NCBI GenBank assembly: GCA_013138975.1 | Contig: WTBR01000079.1 | Location: 36,440 to 100,439, forward strand | Source of the DNA: Bacteroidales bacterium | GTDB taxonomy: Bacteria > Bacteroidota > Bacteroidia > Bacteroidales > UBA12077 | DNA length: 64,000 nt | Direction: 5' to 3' | Shown here: piece after piece, positions 56,434 to 63,879 of the stretch | Position numbering within the stretch: the stretch's first letter is position 1 | Layout: every line of letters starts with the position of its first letter | Translations under genes and position numbers: made by a program | The notes under the pieces: model-generated | What the model was told of the DNA's origin: nothing | What the model saw: only the letters and a program-made list of their open reading frames with translations | Database searches by the model: none

Positions 56434-56799
56434 ATGAAAAGAAATATTATCCTTTTTATTTTATTAATGATATTAGTTTCTTGCGCTGAAAAGAAAGAAA
56501 TTAATCCAGTAATCATTAAGACACCCAATGATACTATACATATTGATCAAAGGTATGAAGCTGAATTAATCGTTCCATATAATGATTCAATTCTTCCTAA
56601 TTTTAGTATTGTAATAGAAGAAGATACTTTTTTAGTACCCTATGATGAAGAAAGGGATTGTGGAGTTTTTAGAACTGTAGGAAGAGAACTTGGTAAAACT
56701 ATTTATAGTGGTTTTGTTGTTTATATGGATGAGAAAAGTAAAATGCAGAAGTTTGATTATGAAATAATCTTTTATGTGAAAGATAGTATTACAGAATAA
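56434..56799 (+). CDS. orphan lipoprotein immunity candidate
   Basis: A 121-residue lipoprotein. The start is MKRNIILFILLMILVSC (LVSC lipobox), ten codons into the longest frame. The mature part has IKTPNDTIHIDQRYEAELIV and NFSIVIEEDTFLVPYDEERD, likely one beta-sandwich domain. It stands behind a 30-codon toxin-tail remnant, so its matching toxin is mostly gone; keeping an orphan immunity gene would protect against neighbours that still use that tip. Confidence 0.6.
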   Translation: MKRNIILFILLMILVSCAEKKEINPVIIKTPNDTIHIDQRYEAELIVPYNDSILPNFSIVIEEDTFLVPYDEERDCGVFRTVGRELGKTIYSGFVVYMDEKSKMQKFDYEIIFYVKDSITE

Positions 56800-56981
56800 A
56801 TACATTGCAGATAGTTAAATATAACTAAAAACTCAGCTAGGCGGCATATGAAATAAAATCGAAGAAGCTAGGCGGCAAATGTTTTGCCGCTTTCTTCATT
56901 GGAGCAATTTGTAATTGCGGTTATTTTAATACGCCTGAAGGTGGTGCAGAATCAGCTACAGAGAAAGCTAAAATAACAGAA

Positions 56982-57341
56982 ATGATGAATGGTGAATGGT
57001 TTTCTGCATTGACTTCAAGGAGGGCGAGTTTAAGGTTTAGCAAAGGTTTATTAACTCTTGCTTCTGCAATAAATAATATTAAGGAGATTATTAGTATATT
57101 AATGGGTGAACAAGATAATCAAAATGATCAGGATACTCAGACAACTCCTGATAAAGATATTAAGCCTGATGATACAGATAAGAGTGAAAGGAAATACACT
57201 GAAGAAGTTACACCTTTAGATAGAGGTCAGTATAAAAGAATAATACGGACAGAAAATGTTAAAGGGAATGATTCCATTGTTAAATATGAAATATTCTATA
57301 TTATTAATGGCGACAGCATTATAGGTCATAAATACAAATAA
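56982..57341 (+). CDS. partial displaced tip 4c without RHS core
   Basis: 119 residues from the first ATG; the open frame begins earlier, at the homology start near 56929. Up to KYTEEV it copies the stalk of tip 4 (EMMNGEWFSALTSRRASLRF), then ends in a different tip of about 45 residues (DRGQYKRIIRTENVKGND, YIINGDSIIGHKYK). It lacks any RHS core and can be used only if recombined through the stalk. The next gene (YwqK-like) is its immunity candidate. Confidence 0.6.
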   Translation: MMNGEWFSALTSRRASLRFSKGLLTLASAINNIKEIISILMGEQDNQNDQDTQTTPDKDIKPDDTDKSERKYTEEVTPLDRGQYKRIIRTENVKGNDSIVKYEIFYIINGDSIIGHKYK

Positions 57342-57345
57342 AATT

Positions 57346-58278
57346 ATGAAAAATTATATCATTATTGTTTTTGTATTAATCTTAAATTGTTGTGCAAATA
57401 ATCAAATTAAAGAATCTGCAACTTTTTACGATAATGGAAATATTAAAGAGAAATTTATTTATGAATTTCTGAAGGATACAACTACTTATTCTTATTACTC
57501 TTATTATTTAAATGGAAATATAAAGGAAAAGTATAGTAAGCATTCTGGTAAATATTCAGGGAGTAAAATTGAATATTATCAAAATGGAGTAATTAAGTCT
57601 ATAGTTCCTTTTATTAAGGGCAAGGCTGATGGTACAGTAAAATTGTATTATGAGAATGGAAGTTTGGATTTAATTAAAACCTATAAGGATGATAATCTAT
57701 TTGGTTTGTATATGACAATTAACCCAAAGAATCCAAGAATAATCCAAAAAATTTTGTTTGTGAATGATGAACCTTTAATTAAAATTGATGAAGGAAATAC
57801 TAAAGTTGATAATGAAGAGATAGTTGGGATGACTTACTATTACTATTGCAGTAAAGATAGTATATATTATCCGATTGGAACTCTAAGCTATGATGGTAAT
57901 AAGCAAAGAAGAAGACAAATATATTGTTCATATTTTGAAACTTTTGCTGCTGACACTGTCAATTATGATGAATCATATAAGATGAAAATAGTTTCACATA
58001 TAGGAATTATGGAAGGACATAATATTGAACTATATCTAGGTGAAATAAATGAAGATTTTGAATTTGTGGATAGTGCAAATGTTAAGGTATTTAGGAGTGA
58101 AGACAATACTCTTGAGATTAACTTATCGCAATCAGATTATTTGCTTGGGAATAATCTATTGACAGGTAAAATAAGGGTATTTAAAAATGGAAAAGACATT
58201 ACCAATCAATATATGATAGATCCAATTGCTGATATCCCTTATATCTTTTTCAAACAATTTTTTGTAAAACCCAGATGA
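57346..58278 (+). CDS. YwqK/MORN-like lipoprotein immunity candidate
   Basis: A 310-residue lipoprotein: MKNYIIIVFVLILNCC signal. Residues about 20-110 contain repeats of the YwqK/MORN type: FYDNGNIKEKFIYEF, YYLNGNIKEKYSKHSGKYSG, YYQNGVIKSIVPFIKGKADG, YYENGSLDLIKTYKDD. Proteins with such repeats act as antitoxins or immunity proteins in other polymorphic toxin loci. The C-terminal half is beta-rich and not recognised. It starts five bases after tip 4c. Confidence 0.7.
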   Translation: MKNYIIIVFVLILNCCANNQIKESATFYDNGNIKEKFIYEFLKDTTTYSYYSYYLNGNIKEKYSKHSGKYSGSKIEYYQNGVIKSIVPFIKGKADGTVKLYYENGSLDLIKTYKDDNLFGLYMTINPKNPRIIQKILFVNDEPLIKIDEGNTKVDNEEIVGMTYYYYCSKDSIYYPIGTLSYDGNKQRRRQIYCSYFETFAADTVNYDESYKMKIVSHIGIMEGHNIELYLGEINEDFEFVDSANVKVFRSEDNTLEINLSQSDYLLGNNLLTGKIRVFKNGKDITNQYMIDPIADIPYIFFKQFFVKPR

Positions 58279-58366
58279 GCGTAGCTTATTAACGGAAAAA
58301 TAATAAAAATAGAAGTTCGGCGTAGCATTTGCCCCCGCTGCAATTTGATTATCCTTATTATACCCC
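58275..58366 (+). repeat. repeat plus 29-base vestige of an RHS core
   Basis: Bases 58275-58339 repeat the element at 41357-41420. They are joined to CTGCAATTTGATTATCC TTATTATACCCC (58338-58366), an exact match to the LQFDYPYYTP codons of cassettes 3-6. A whole cassette has been deleted here, leaving one shard. Confidence 0.75.
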
Positions 58367-58424
58367 AAATGGCGCAAGTTTTCAACTTGTGCCTTAGTAA
58401 AGTAAACGTATAATAGTCTGATAA

Positions 58425-58957
58425 TAAAAAAAGAACGCTATTATTTTGGAGATTACGAGATTTACCGTAAATTCGTAAGCGGTACATTAGACACAGAGCG
58501 TACAACAGTAAATATTAGCAAAGCCTGCCCTGAGCTCGTCGAAGGGACAAGGCAAAAATAGCTACTGTAGATATGCAAACTGTCGAAAATAGTTCTTTGA
58601 CATTAAACCCAACAGAAGTAATTCGATACCAATATAGCAATCATTTGGGAAGTGCCAGTTTGGAACTTGATGATTTAGCAGAAATAATAAGCTACGAAGA
58701 ATACCATCCTTTTGGAACTACTAGTTACAGAAGTGGTAGAACCGAAACAGAAACCTCTCAAAAACGATACAAATATGTGGGCAAAGAACGGAATGAAGAA
58801 ACCAGACTGTACTATTACGGGGCAAGATATTATGCAGCATGGATTTGCAGGTTTGTGAGTGTTGACCCCTTGCAGTTTGAGTATCCTTATTATACACCTT
58901 ATCAATATGCAGGTAATAAACCTATTTCGTATATTGATTTGGATGGCTTGGAAGAGG
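58425..58957 (+). repeat. RHS core copy, cassette 5
   Basis: Near-copy of the core starting near AAAAAAAGAACGC. A palindromic unit (CCCTGAGCTCGTCGAAGGG, 58528-58546) is inserted after the codons for NIS and shifts the frame, so the upstream part runs into TAG. The distal part is intact from the ATG at 58573. Confidence 0.9.
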
Positions 58958-59784
58958 CAAAAATAAATGATGAATCGGAAAAAAATCCCAAAAAAACAGA
59001 AGAGCTAGAAGGGAACAGTGACAATAAAGGTGGTCAGTGCGGTATTGCTCAATTATATTTCGGAATTGATAGAAATATTAATGCGGAAATCTTCACAACT
59101 GACGATACTTATTTAGTGAGAAACAATATGTATGAGATGATTGTCAGAGGAAGTATTAATATCCCTGAAAGAGATCCTAGTTTAGCTTATCAAATTAGCA
59201 AACATAAAAATTTAGCTAAAACTGTACATCCATTTATTGAGAGTAATATTATAGCGGCAGCAACAGTTGTGGGACTTATTGCTACTGGAATTGATACTTT
59301 TTCGAACATCCAAACACTTCGTTATAATTATAAACAAGCAAATGAAACTTCAAGAATAAATAGCGTAATTGATATGCGCAATTCTATAAATTTATCAATT
59401 TCAACAGGAATTTGGCTTTTAGAATCTTTTAGTATTGCAAAGAATCAAGATGTATTTTCTGATTTAAATATAGATAGTGCACCTGAAAACTTTGCCATTG
59501 ATGTTGCAAATTATGGTATGATGGTGCTGGGTGGTCGAAATAATCTAACTAAAGATCAACATTTCTTCCATAAACCAACAGATATGTCTAAGGATAGATA
59601 TGCTAAACTTGTAAATCATGCATTTAATGTATTAGCATCATCAATTGTGAATGACAAAGAGAATAGTCGTGATAAGATTAAATCAATTCAGTTAGGTGAT
59701 AGAGTTATTAGAACATTTCTAATAAAAGGTGATAAATCTAGATATAGAAGTCAACCAGTAGAACCTGGTGATTTTTTAAAATAA
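58573..59784 (+). CDS. displaced tip 5
   Basis: 403 residues from the ATG inside DMQTVENSSLT; the upstream core is out of frame because of a palindrome insertion. Residues about 1-130 are the RHS core with two changes (KERNEETRLYYYG). The tip has a hydrophobic segment NIIAAATVVGLIATGIDTF, a middle with INLSISTGIWLLESFSIA, and an end with TKDQHFFHKPTDMSKDRYAK and LGDRVIRTFLIKGDKSRYRS. The last part is basic and may be an RNase-like or wall-binding domain; not recognised. A lipoprotein immunity gene follows by 13 bases. Confidence 0.7.
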   Translation: MQTVENSSLTLNPTEVIRYQYSNHLGSASLELDDLAEIISYEEYHPFGTTSYRSGRTETETSQKRYKYVGKERNEETRLYYYGARYYAAWICRFVSVDPLQFEYPYYTPYQYAGNKPISYIDLDGLEEAKINDESEKNPKKTEELEGNSDNKGGQCGIAQLYFGIDRNINAEIFTTDDTYLVRNNMYEMIVRGSINIPERDPSLAYQISKHKNLAKTVHPFIESNIIAAATVVGLIATGIDTFSNIQTLRYNYKQANETSRINSVIDMRNSINLSISTGIWLLESFSIAKNQDVFSDLNIDSAPENFAIDVANYGMMVLGGRNNLTKDQHFFHKPTDMSKDRYAKLVNHAFNVLASSIVNDKENSRDKIKSIQLGDRVIRTFLIKGDKSRYRSQPVEPGDFLK

Positions 59785-59797
59785 AAATAAAAAAGAC

Positions 59798-60271
59798 ATG
59801 AAAATATTATCATTATTAATTAGCTTAATACTACTTATTCTTGTTTCGTGTATTAAGGAAAAAAAAACTAAAATTGTCGAATATAATTTGGAAAGAGCTA
59901 TTTCCTTATATGATAGCACAGAGTATAAAGAGTCATTATTTATTCTTGACAGTCTGCTAAAAAGGGATACATTTAGCAATAAAGAACATTTGTTATTCGT
60001 GTTAAATAATATAAAGTTAAATAAACTTGATGAAGCTAAACAAAGTATTTTAAAGTGTGAAAACCATGAAGAATTCTTTGAAAAAAATCCGTATTATGAC
60101 GTATTAAAAAAGATTAAAATAGAGTTGGACTATGCACAAAGAACTAATGATATTTTTAGTATTACTATATTAGCTGATATCATTTATGGTATGATTGATT
60201 CAGTGGAATTAATTAATAAAGTTATGGAAACTGATTCTTCAAAAGTTTATACGATAGAAATACCCCAATGA
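59798..60271 (+). CDS. lipoprotein immunity candidate for tip 5
   Basis: A 157-residue lipoprotein with signal MKILSLLISLILLILVSC. The mature part is helical with TPR-like pairs (AISLYDSTEYKESLFILDSL; FVLNNIKLNKLDEAKQSIL). It starts 13 bases after tip 5. A helical lipoprotein of this size would face the periplasm. No named family. Confidence 0.65.
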   Translation: MKILSLLISLILLILVSCIKEKKTKIVEYNLERAISLYDSTEYKESLFILDSLLKRDTFSNKEHLLFVLNNIKLNKLDEAKQSILKCENHEEFFEKNPYYDVLKKIKIELDYAQRTNDIFSITILADIIYGMIDSVELINKVMETDSSKVYTIEIPQ

Positions 60272-60399
60272 ACCCCGCTAATCTTAGTTTGTAGCTCGAA
60301 GCAGCTCGGCGAAGTATTTACTTCGTCGGATAATAAAGTTAATTTGTAATTAACATTGTTTTGTAAAAACAAAAGAAATATAAAAATGAACCCGGCTTT

Positions 60400-60441
60400 T
60401 GAACTGCCTCCAAAAAGTTAGACACTATTTGAGGGCAGTTC
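60400..60441. repeat. IS-end-like inverted repeat before cassette 6
   Basis: TGAACTGCCTCC and GAGGGCAGTTCA around AAAAAGTTAGACACTATTT, a diverged copy of 51806-51847. It again lies between CCCGGCTT and CGGGCTTTTACTTTTT, that is inside a terminator, just upstream of a cassette start. Confidence 0.6.
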
Positions 60442-60469
60442 AGTAATATCGGGCTTTTACTTTTTGTGC

Positions 60470-61007
60470 AAATATAAAAGAAGAACGCTATTATTTTGGT
60501 GATTACGAGATTTACCGTAAATTAGTAAACGGAACGCTCCAAACAGAGCGTACTTCGGTTAATGTTAGCAACGCATGCCCTGAGCTTAGTCGAAGGGATA
60601 AAAAGAAGATAGCACAAATAGAAAAGCAAACAATAACCGAAAGTTCTTTGACACCTGATGCCAGCCTTGTGGTTAGGTATCAATATGACAATCACTTGGG
60701 ATCTGCTTCACTTGAATTAGACGAAAGTGCCGAAATTATCTCATACGAGGAGTACCATCCTTTTGGAACTACTTCTTATCGCAGTGGTCGAACTGAAACA
60801 GAAACATCTCAGAAAAGATATAAGTATGTAGGTAAGGAAAGAGACGAAGAGACAGGTCTTTATTACTACGGGGCAAGATACTATGCAGCTTGGATTTGTA
60901 GGTTTGTGAGTGTGGATTCGCTGCAATTTGATTATCCTTATTATACGCCGTATCAGTACGCTGGTAATAAACCTATTTCCTACATTGATTTGGATGGGTT
61001 GGAAGAA
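60470..61007 (+). repeat. RHS core copy, cassette 6
   Basis: Near-copy of the core starting at AAATATAAAAG. It carries the same variant as cassette 4 and an in-frame palindromic insertion (CCCTGAGCTTAGTCGAAGGG, 60578-60597) at the same codon as in cassette 5. No normal start codon before the TTG at 60648. Confidence 0.9.
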
Positions 61008-61826
61008 GTGAAATTTAATAACAATGAGGGGTATTATTACGATAAAAGAACTCCAGATGCAGTTAATTGCCTAGTTGGTGGACAAAAAGATTATTTTGGT
61101 AGAGAAAAAAAATTAGAACAATATGACCCTAATTATAAAGTTCCAACTGAAGTTAAAATACTGGGTATGGCTACAGCAGCTTTGCCAGCTCTTGCAATGG
61201 CGCTTCCGGCTATGTTAGGTGAATTATCTTTAATTACTAGTACATCTTGGGGTAGTTTATCTTTAGTTTCTAGTTTTGTTTCTGGCGCAGCATCAACAAC
61301 AGCAATTTCTAGAGGATTGGCTTTTGGCTCTGATGCAGGAGGGCAGTGGTTATATCAGAGTTCACAAAATAATTGGAATCTTGGTGTTGGTTTTTCAAAA
61401 ATAAATTGGACAAGTCCTACTTTGGATTTAATCAATCCAAGTGCAAATATTTTAAATGGGTTTCTGTCAAGTACGTTCCAATATTCGATTGAAGGTAACT
61501 GGAATCTTGGAACAGGAAATGAAATAATTGCAGGAACAGTTTCTCAATTTGCATTTGGAAATTTAACTACTCCAATAAAGTCTTCTTGGATAAATTCAAT
61601 AAGTTACGAAAAGGAACTTGTAAATACATTTTTTGAAAAAGGCTTATTTAAGGCGGCACAAAAACAAGCATTAACATATGGTGCATTAAGGTATGGAGTT
61701 GGTAGCGGAATTAATTTTGGTATGGATGCTACCAAAGTTTTTATTGGGGAGGATGTGAAAAACAACCTTGATAGGCTTATGAATAATGTTAATGAAATAA
61801 TTGAAAATACAGATGAATCTAAATAA
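60648..61826 (+). CDS. displaced tip 6
   Basis: TTG start, 392 residues. The RHS core end runs to about residue 122; DSLQFDY replaces DPLQFDY, which loses a conserved Pro of the core. The tip begins with NNNEGYYYDKRTPDAVNC, then has hydrophobic stretches KILGMATAALPALAMALP and LVSSFVSGAASTTAISRGLA and repeated NWNLG segments (NNWNLGVGFSKINWT, GNWNLGTGNEII). It looks like a membrane-inserting toxin. A one-pass membrane protein gene overlaps its end by 14 bases as immunity candidate. Confidence 0.7.
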   Translation: MTPDASLVVRYQYDNHLGSASLELDESAEIISYEEYHPFGTTSYRSGRTETETSQKRYKYVGKERDEETGLYYYGARYYAAWICRFVSVDSLQFDYPYYTPYQYAGNKPISYIDLDGLEEVKFNNNEGYYYDKRTPDAVNCLVGGQKDYFGREKKLEQYDPNYKVPTEVKILGMATAALPALAMALPAMLGELSLITSTSWGSLSLVSSFVSGAASTTAISRGLAFGSDAGGQWLYQSSQNNWNLGVGFSKINWTSPTLDLINPSANILNGFLSSTFQYSIEGNWNLGTGNEIIAGTVSQFAFGNLTTPIKSSWINSISYEKELVNTFFEKGLFKAAQKQALTYGALRYGVGSGINFGMDATKVFIGEDVKNNLDRLMNNVNEIIENTDESK

Positions 61827-62217
61827 AATATTTTCAGATAAAGATGATTTAAGCCACATAATACTATTTATAGGGTTATTGATTTTTATTATAGTTGTTT
61901 CTTTAATTTATAAAAATAGAAACAAAAGGCTTGAAGAAAATTTCGGATATACAATTGGTGTTACTCAAGAGATAAAAAGACCATATAATAGTAATGACTA
62001 TATTCTATATGAAATTAAGGTGAATGAAAAATCTTATTCAGGAAGTTTGCTAGATATGATTAATGTGTTGGTTCCAAAGGGTAAATATATTGTAAAATAT
62101 GATTTTAGTAACCCAAATAACAATAAAATGCTTAAAGAATATAAAGTAAAAGATACCGTTTTTGAAATTCCAAATAGTGGATGGACTCAATTACCAATGG
62201 AAATAATTGATAAATAG
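61813..62217 (+). CDS. membrane-anchored immunity candidate for tip 6
   Basis: 134 residues from the ATG at 61813 (a TTG at 61801 is in frame). One membrane segment, HIILFIGLLIFIIVVSLIY, is followed by a basic turn and a soluble domain (YEIKVNEKSYSGSLLDMINV, GKYIVKYDFSNPNNNK). It overlaps the toxin by 14 bases. The topology places the soluble part on one side of the inner membrane, which suits protection from a membrane-acting tip. Confidence 0.6.
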   Translation: MNLNKIFSDKDDLSHIILFIGLLIFIIVVSLIYKNRNKRLEENFGYTIGVTQEIKRPYNSNDYILYEIKVNEKSYSGSLLDMINVLVPKGKYIVKYDFSNPNNNKMLKEYKVKDTVFEIPNSGWTQLPMEIIDK

Positions 62218-62227
62218 GGTACCCCCG

Positions 62228-62280
62228 CTACCACACGAACCTTTAGCTCAACGAAGTTAATTCTTTCGTGTGGTTAGTAA
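62228..62280. repeat. nested palindromic repeat, expanded form
   Basis: Outer stem CCACACGAA/TTCGTGTGG with an inner palindrome (TTTAGCTCAACGAAGTTAA) inserted in the loop. The unexpanded form is at 54373-54391; other expanded copies are at 62976-63035 and 63680-63772. Confidence 0.65.
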
Positions 62281-62402
62281 TTAAAAAGAAAGAAGACAAA
62301 ATGATACAGAATGTAATTTGATAACTGTTAATTTATACCTAACGGAAAAAAATTGTACTATTTAAAATATATTTACAAACTAAATTTTTTAAAATAAAAA
62401 TT

Positions 62403-62930
62403 ATGGGAGAATTATTAGGCGAAGTAAAAATGTTTGTTGGAACAATTCCGCCACGATCATGGGCGTTTTGCGATGGCAGTTTATTACCAATAAGTAGTTA
62501 CAATGCACTATTTACAATTATAGGAACTCAATTTGGCGGTGATGGTGAAACGAATTTTGCACTTCCGGATTTTAGAGGCTGCGTGCCTATTGGTGCTGGC
62601 AGTGGCTCGGGGTTAACACCTCGCATGCAAGGAGATAGTGGAGGACTTGAAAAAACTCAACTTACGGTAAATGAAATACCATCACATAGTCATACAGTGG
62701 CTTGTGATATGAAAACAGCAGGTAGAGATTTGTCCGCCAGTTCTGAAAATAATGTCCCAGGTCAAATAACACAAGGTGAAGGTTTTGGATCTGACCTTTC
62801 TGATGAAACATTTATGAATCAAGATATGATAACAGATACTGGAGGTGGAAATCCTTTTGATAATATGCAACCATGGAAAGCAATAAACTTCATAATTTGT
62901 ATTGTTGGTGTATTTCCTACAACTAATTAA
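62403..62930 (+). CDS. phage tail collar domain protein
   Basis: A 175-residue protein of the tail-collar / microcystin-dependent-protein group: GEVKMFVGTIPPRSWAFCDG at the start, then LPISSYNALFTIIGTQFGGD and FALPDFRGCVPIGAG, a metal-binding-type HSHTV in the middle, and the end PWKAINFIICIVGVFPT. Such proteins are short fibre tips of phage tails or tail-like devices. With the tail-fibre-like gene at 21.3 kb it brackets the Tc/Rhs island, which suggests a role in target recognition by the toxin complex (inference). Confidence 0.88.
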   Translation: MGELLGEVKMFVGTIPPRSWAFCDGSLLPISSYNALFTIIGTQFGGDGETNFALPDFRGCVPIGAGSGSGLTPRMQGDSGGLEKTQLTVNEIPSHSHTVACDMKTAGRDLSASSENNVPGQITQGEGFGSDLSDETFMNQDMITDTGGGNPFDNMQPWKAINFIICIVGVFPTTN

Positions 62931-62975
62931 ATTTATATACAAACTCTTTTTAAAATAGTTTATAAAATTTGAATA

Positions 62976-63035
62976 ACCACGCTGGCGCACGAACCTTTAG
63001 CTCAACAAAGTTAATCCTTTAGTGTGGTTAGTAAT
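62976..63035. repeat. nested palindromic repeat, second copy
   Basis: Outer stem CGCACGAA...TTAGTGTG and inner palindrome TTTAGCTCAACAAAGTTAA, followed by GTTAGTAATTAAAAAAGAAAG as at 62.27 kb. Lies in the gap before the DUF4468 gene. Confidence 0.6.
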
Positions 63036-63088
63036 TAAAAAAGAAAGTAAATCGTCCTAAAATATGTATATAAACTAAATTAAAAAAA

Positions 63089-63669
63089 ATGAGAAAAATG
63101 AGAACAAAACTAATTGTATTATTAATGATCATGGCATTTGCATCAAATGTTATGGCTCAATTACCTATTGATGAAAAAACAGGAAAAGTAGTTTATACTG
63201 ATATTGTTCAATTAGAAGGAATGTCGAAAGATGAAATATACAAAAAAGCAAAAATGTGGGTAATTTCCACTTTAAAGTCAGGTGATAATATGGTTGAGTT
63301 AGATGGAACAAATTCAGATCAGATTGTTGCAACAGGTAATATTCTCTTATATTTAGATCCTGAAAAAATCAATACAAAAGTATATTTTCATTTAAATGAA
63401 GGCTTTTTAAATTTTAATTTTTAATCCTCTGCAAGGAAGGAAGAATGAAATATAAAGTGATGAATTTTAATTTAACATACACTAGGTCCTTAGCTAGTGA
63501 TCCGGAAATAAATACTAGCTTAGAAAATCTTAATTGCTGTGGATATTCAAAAGGAAGACAGGTTAAATTTGAAGAATATACAAAATCTGTTGTTAATGAG
63601 AATATAAAAGCTCTTACTGAAGAGTTTGTTAAATATATGCAATCTAATGAAGAAGAAGAAGAATGGTAG
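63089..63669 (+). pseudogene. DUF4468 protein gene broken by a frameshift
   Basis: The first frame (63089-63424, 111 codons) begins with a signal peptide (MRTKLIVLLMIMAFASNVMA) and the DUF4468 start LPIDEKTGKVVYTDIVQLEG, SKDEIYKKAKMWVIST. It stops in an A/T-rich run at TTTTAATTTTTAA. The other frame continues the domain with CKEGRMKYKVMNFNLTYTRS and ends EEFVKYMQSNEEEEEW (ATG at 63445). A one-base indel near 63405-63423 would restore one protein of about 190 residues. It could also be a sequencing error. Function of the family is unknown. Confidence 0.75.
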
Positions 63670-63679
63670 AAGATACATC

Positions 63680-63822
63680 CATCGCTACCGCACAAACCTT
63701 TAACTCAACGGAGTTAATCCTTCACCCCGCAGCCGCACGAATCCTTTCGTGTAGTCAGCAATTTAAAAAAAACCGGACAATTGAAATACCCCCAAAAAGT
63801 TAGACATGGGTGCAGTTCAATA
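63680..63822. repeat. tandem nested palindromes and IS-end-like repeat
   Basis: A truncated expanded unit (CGCACAAACCTTTAACTCAACG, inner palindrome TTAACTC/GAGTTAA) is followed by an unexpanded unit (CGCACGAATCCTTTCGTGTAG), then by the third, degenerate copy of the AAAAAGTTAGACAT inverted repeat (63780-63822) and CTTTTACTTTTT. These are the same parts as in the gaps between toxin cassettes, so the island's repeat system reaches this point. Confidence 0.6.
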
Positions 63823-63879
63823 TTGGGCTTTTACTTTTTAGGACAACTCAGCAAAATAAAGTACAAAATTAAAGCAATC

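Noticed and set aside
49904..61826. Calling every displaced tip a normally expressed toxin gene
   Set aside because: The open frames enter from the core repeat without ATG or GTG, terminators stand upstream, and one is frameshifted. I annotate them as CDS only from the first possible start.
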